Virus record (IMG/VR): IMGVR_UViG_3300047320_000210
Coordinates: 1 to 64,000 of that record
DNA: 64,000 nt
DNA from: a virus
Strand: one strand, 5' to 3'
Under the pieces are notes generated by a model. It made no database searches. It was not told the DNA's origin and worked only from the letters and a program-made list of their open reading frames with translations. This document shows positions 63,945 to 64,000 of this stretch, in pieces (positions within the stretch are counted from its first letter, which is position 1; every line of letters starts with the position of its first letter). The position numbers and the translations under genes are program-made.

Positions 63945-64000
63945 CTAGTCCTTTTCTTCTTCGAGTGTTAGGGCGTCCTGCAGCGCATAAACTGCCAACA
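63945..64000 (-). CDS. C-terminal end of a gene cut by the window edge
   Basis: The last 18 codons of a leftward gene, ending in an acidic run Leu-Glu-Glu-Glu-Lys-Asp and TAG at 63945-63947, four bases before the next ATG. Too little is present to identify it. Confidence 0.5.
   Translation of the reverse strand, partial: LAVYALQDALTLEEEKD

Overview
The window is a contiguous piece of a tailed double-stranded DNA phage genome (siphovirus-type, class Caudoviricetes), high in GC and densely coded. A complete set of capsid and long-tail genes lies on the + strand between about 15.8 and 44.5 kb. A complete replication and recombination set lies on the - strand between about 44.5 and 64 kb. The host is most likely a Pseudomonas or close relative. 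This rests mainly on two genes at the right end whose products resemble MvaT/MvaU, a DNA-binding family characteristic of pseudomonads, and on a CsrA/RsmA homologue at 11.7-11.9 kb. Both window edges cut genes, so the genome is longer than the window. I saw no tRNA, rRNA, CRISPR array or insertion sequence.

Layout from left to right. 1-2,066: leftward genes, starting with the N-terminus of a serine recombinase cut by the edge, then genes of unknown function and three copies of a 16-bp perfect palindrome. 2,067-2,786: a repeat-rich gap between divergent gene sets. 2,787-5,890: nine overlapping rightward small genes, including two tandem paralogue pairs. 5,897-6,837: a terminator, a RepL-like winged-helix gene and upstream inverted repeats that look like an origin or operator. 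7,039-11,928: a leftward regulatory/early cluster (XRE repressor-like protein, HicA-like protein, von Willebrand A protein, two related helix-turn-helix proteins, several conserved phage proteins, CsrA). 11,929-12,908: a control region with a candidate small RNA and promoters. 12,909-14,148: rightward genes including a GH108-type endolysin. 14,317-15,643: a methyltransferase-like gene and two leftward genes, bordered by AT-rich heptamer repeats.

15,813-44,529 is the virion block: probable small terminase, large terminase (lambda GpA type), portal, S49 protease/scaffold, decoration protein, major capsid protein, connector and tail-completion proteins, major tail protein, tail assembly protein, a 2,237-residue tape measure, tail-tip proteins, a repeat-built tail fibre, two lectin-like proteins, and a holin/spanin-like pair with a DUF1353-type protein. 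44,507-64,000 is the leftward replication block: SbcC/SbcD-like nuclease complex, a small P-loop ATPase, a PD-(D/E)XK nuclease, a RecD/Dda-like helicase, a family A DNA polymerase with both exonuclease domains, an SNF2-type helicase, an AEP-type primase-helicase, then small proteins and the two MvaT-like genes.

The most interesting feature is the regulatory content. The phage encodes versions of two pseudomonad global regulators: RsmA/CsrA (mRNA) and MvaT (AT-rich DNA, in two diverged copies). It also has a self-contained candidate small RNA gene, a RepL-like protein with paired palindromes, and a recombinase. This would fit a temperate or plasmid-like phage that manipulates host regulation, but that lifestyle is inference. 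All assignments come from reading the sequence and from remembered family motifs; no searches were run.
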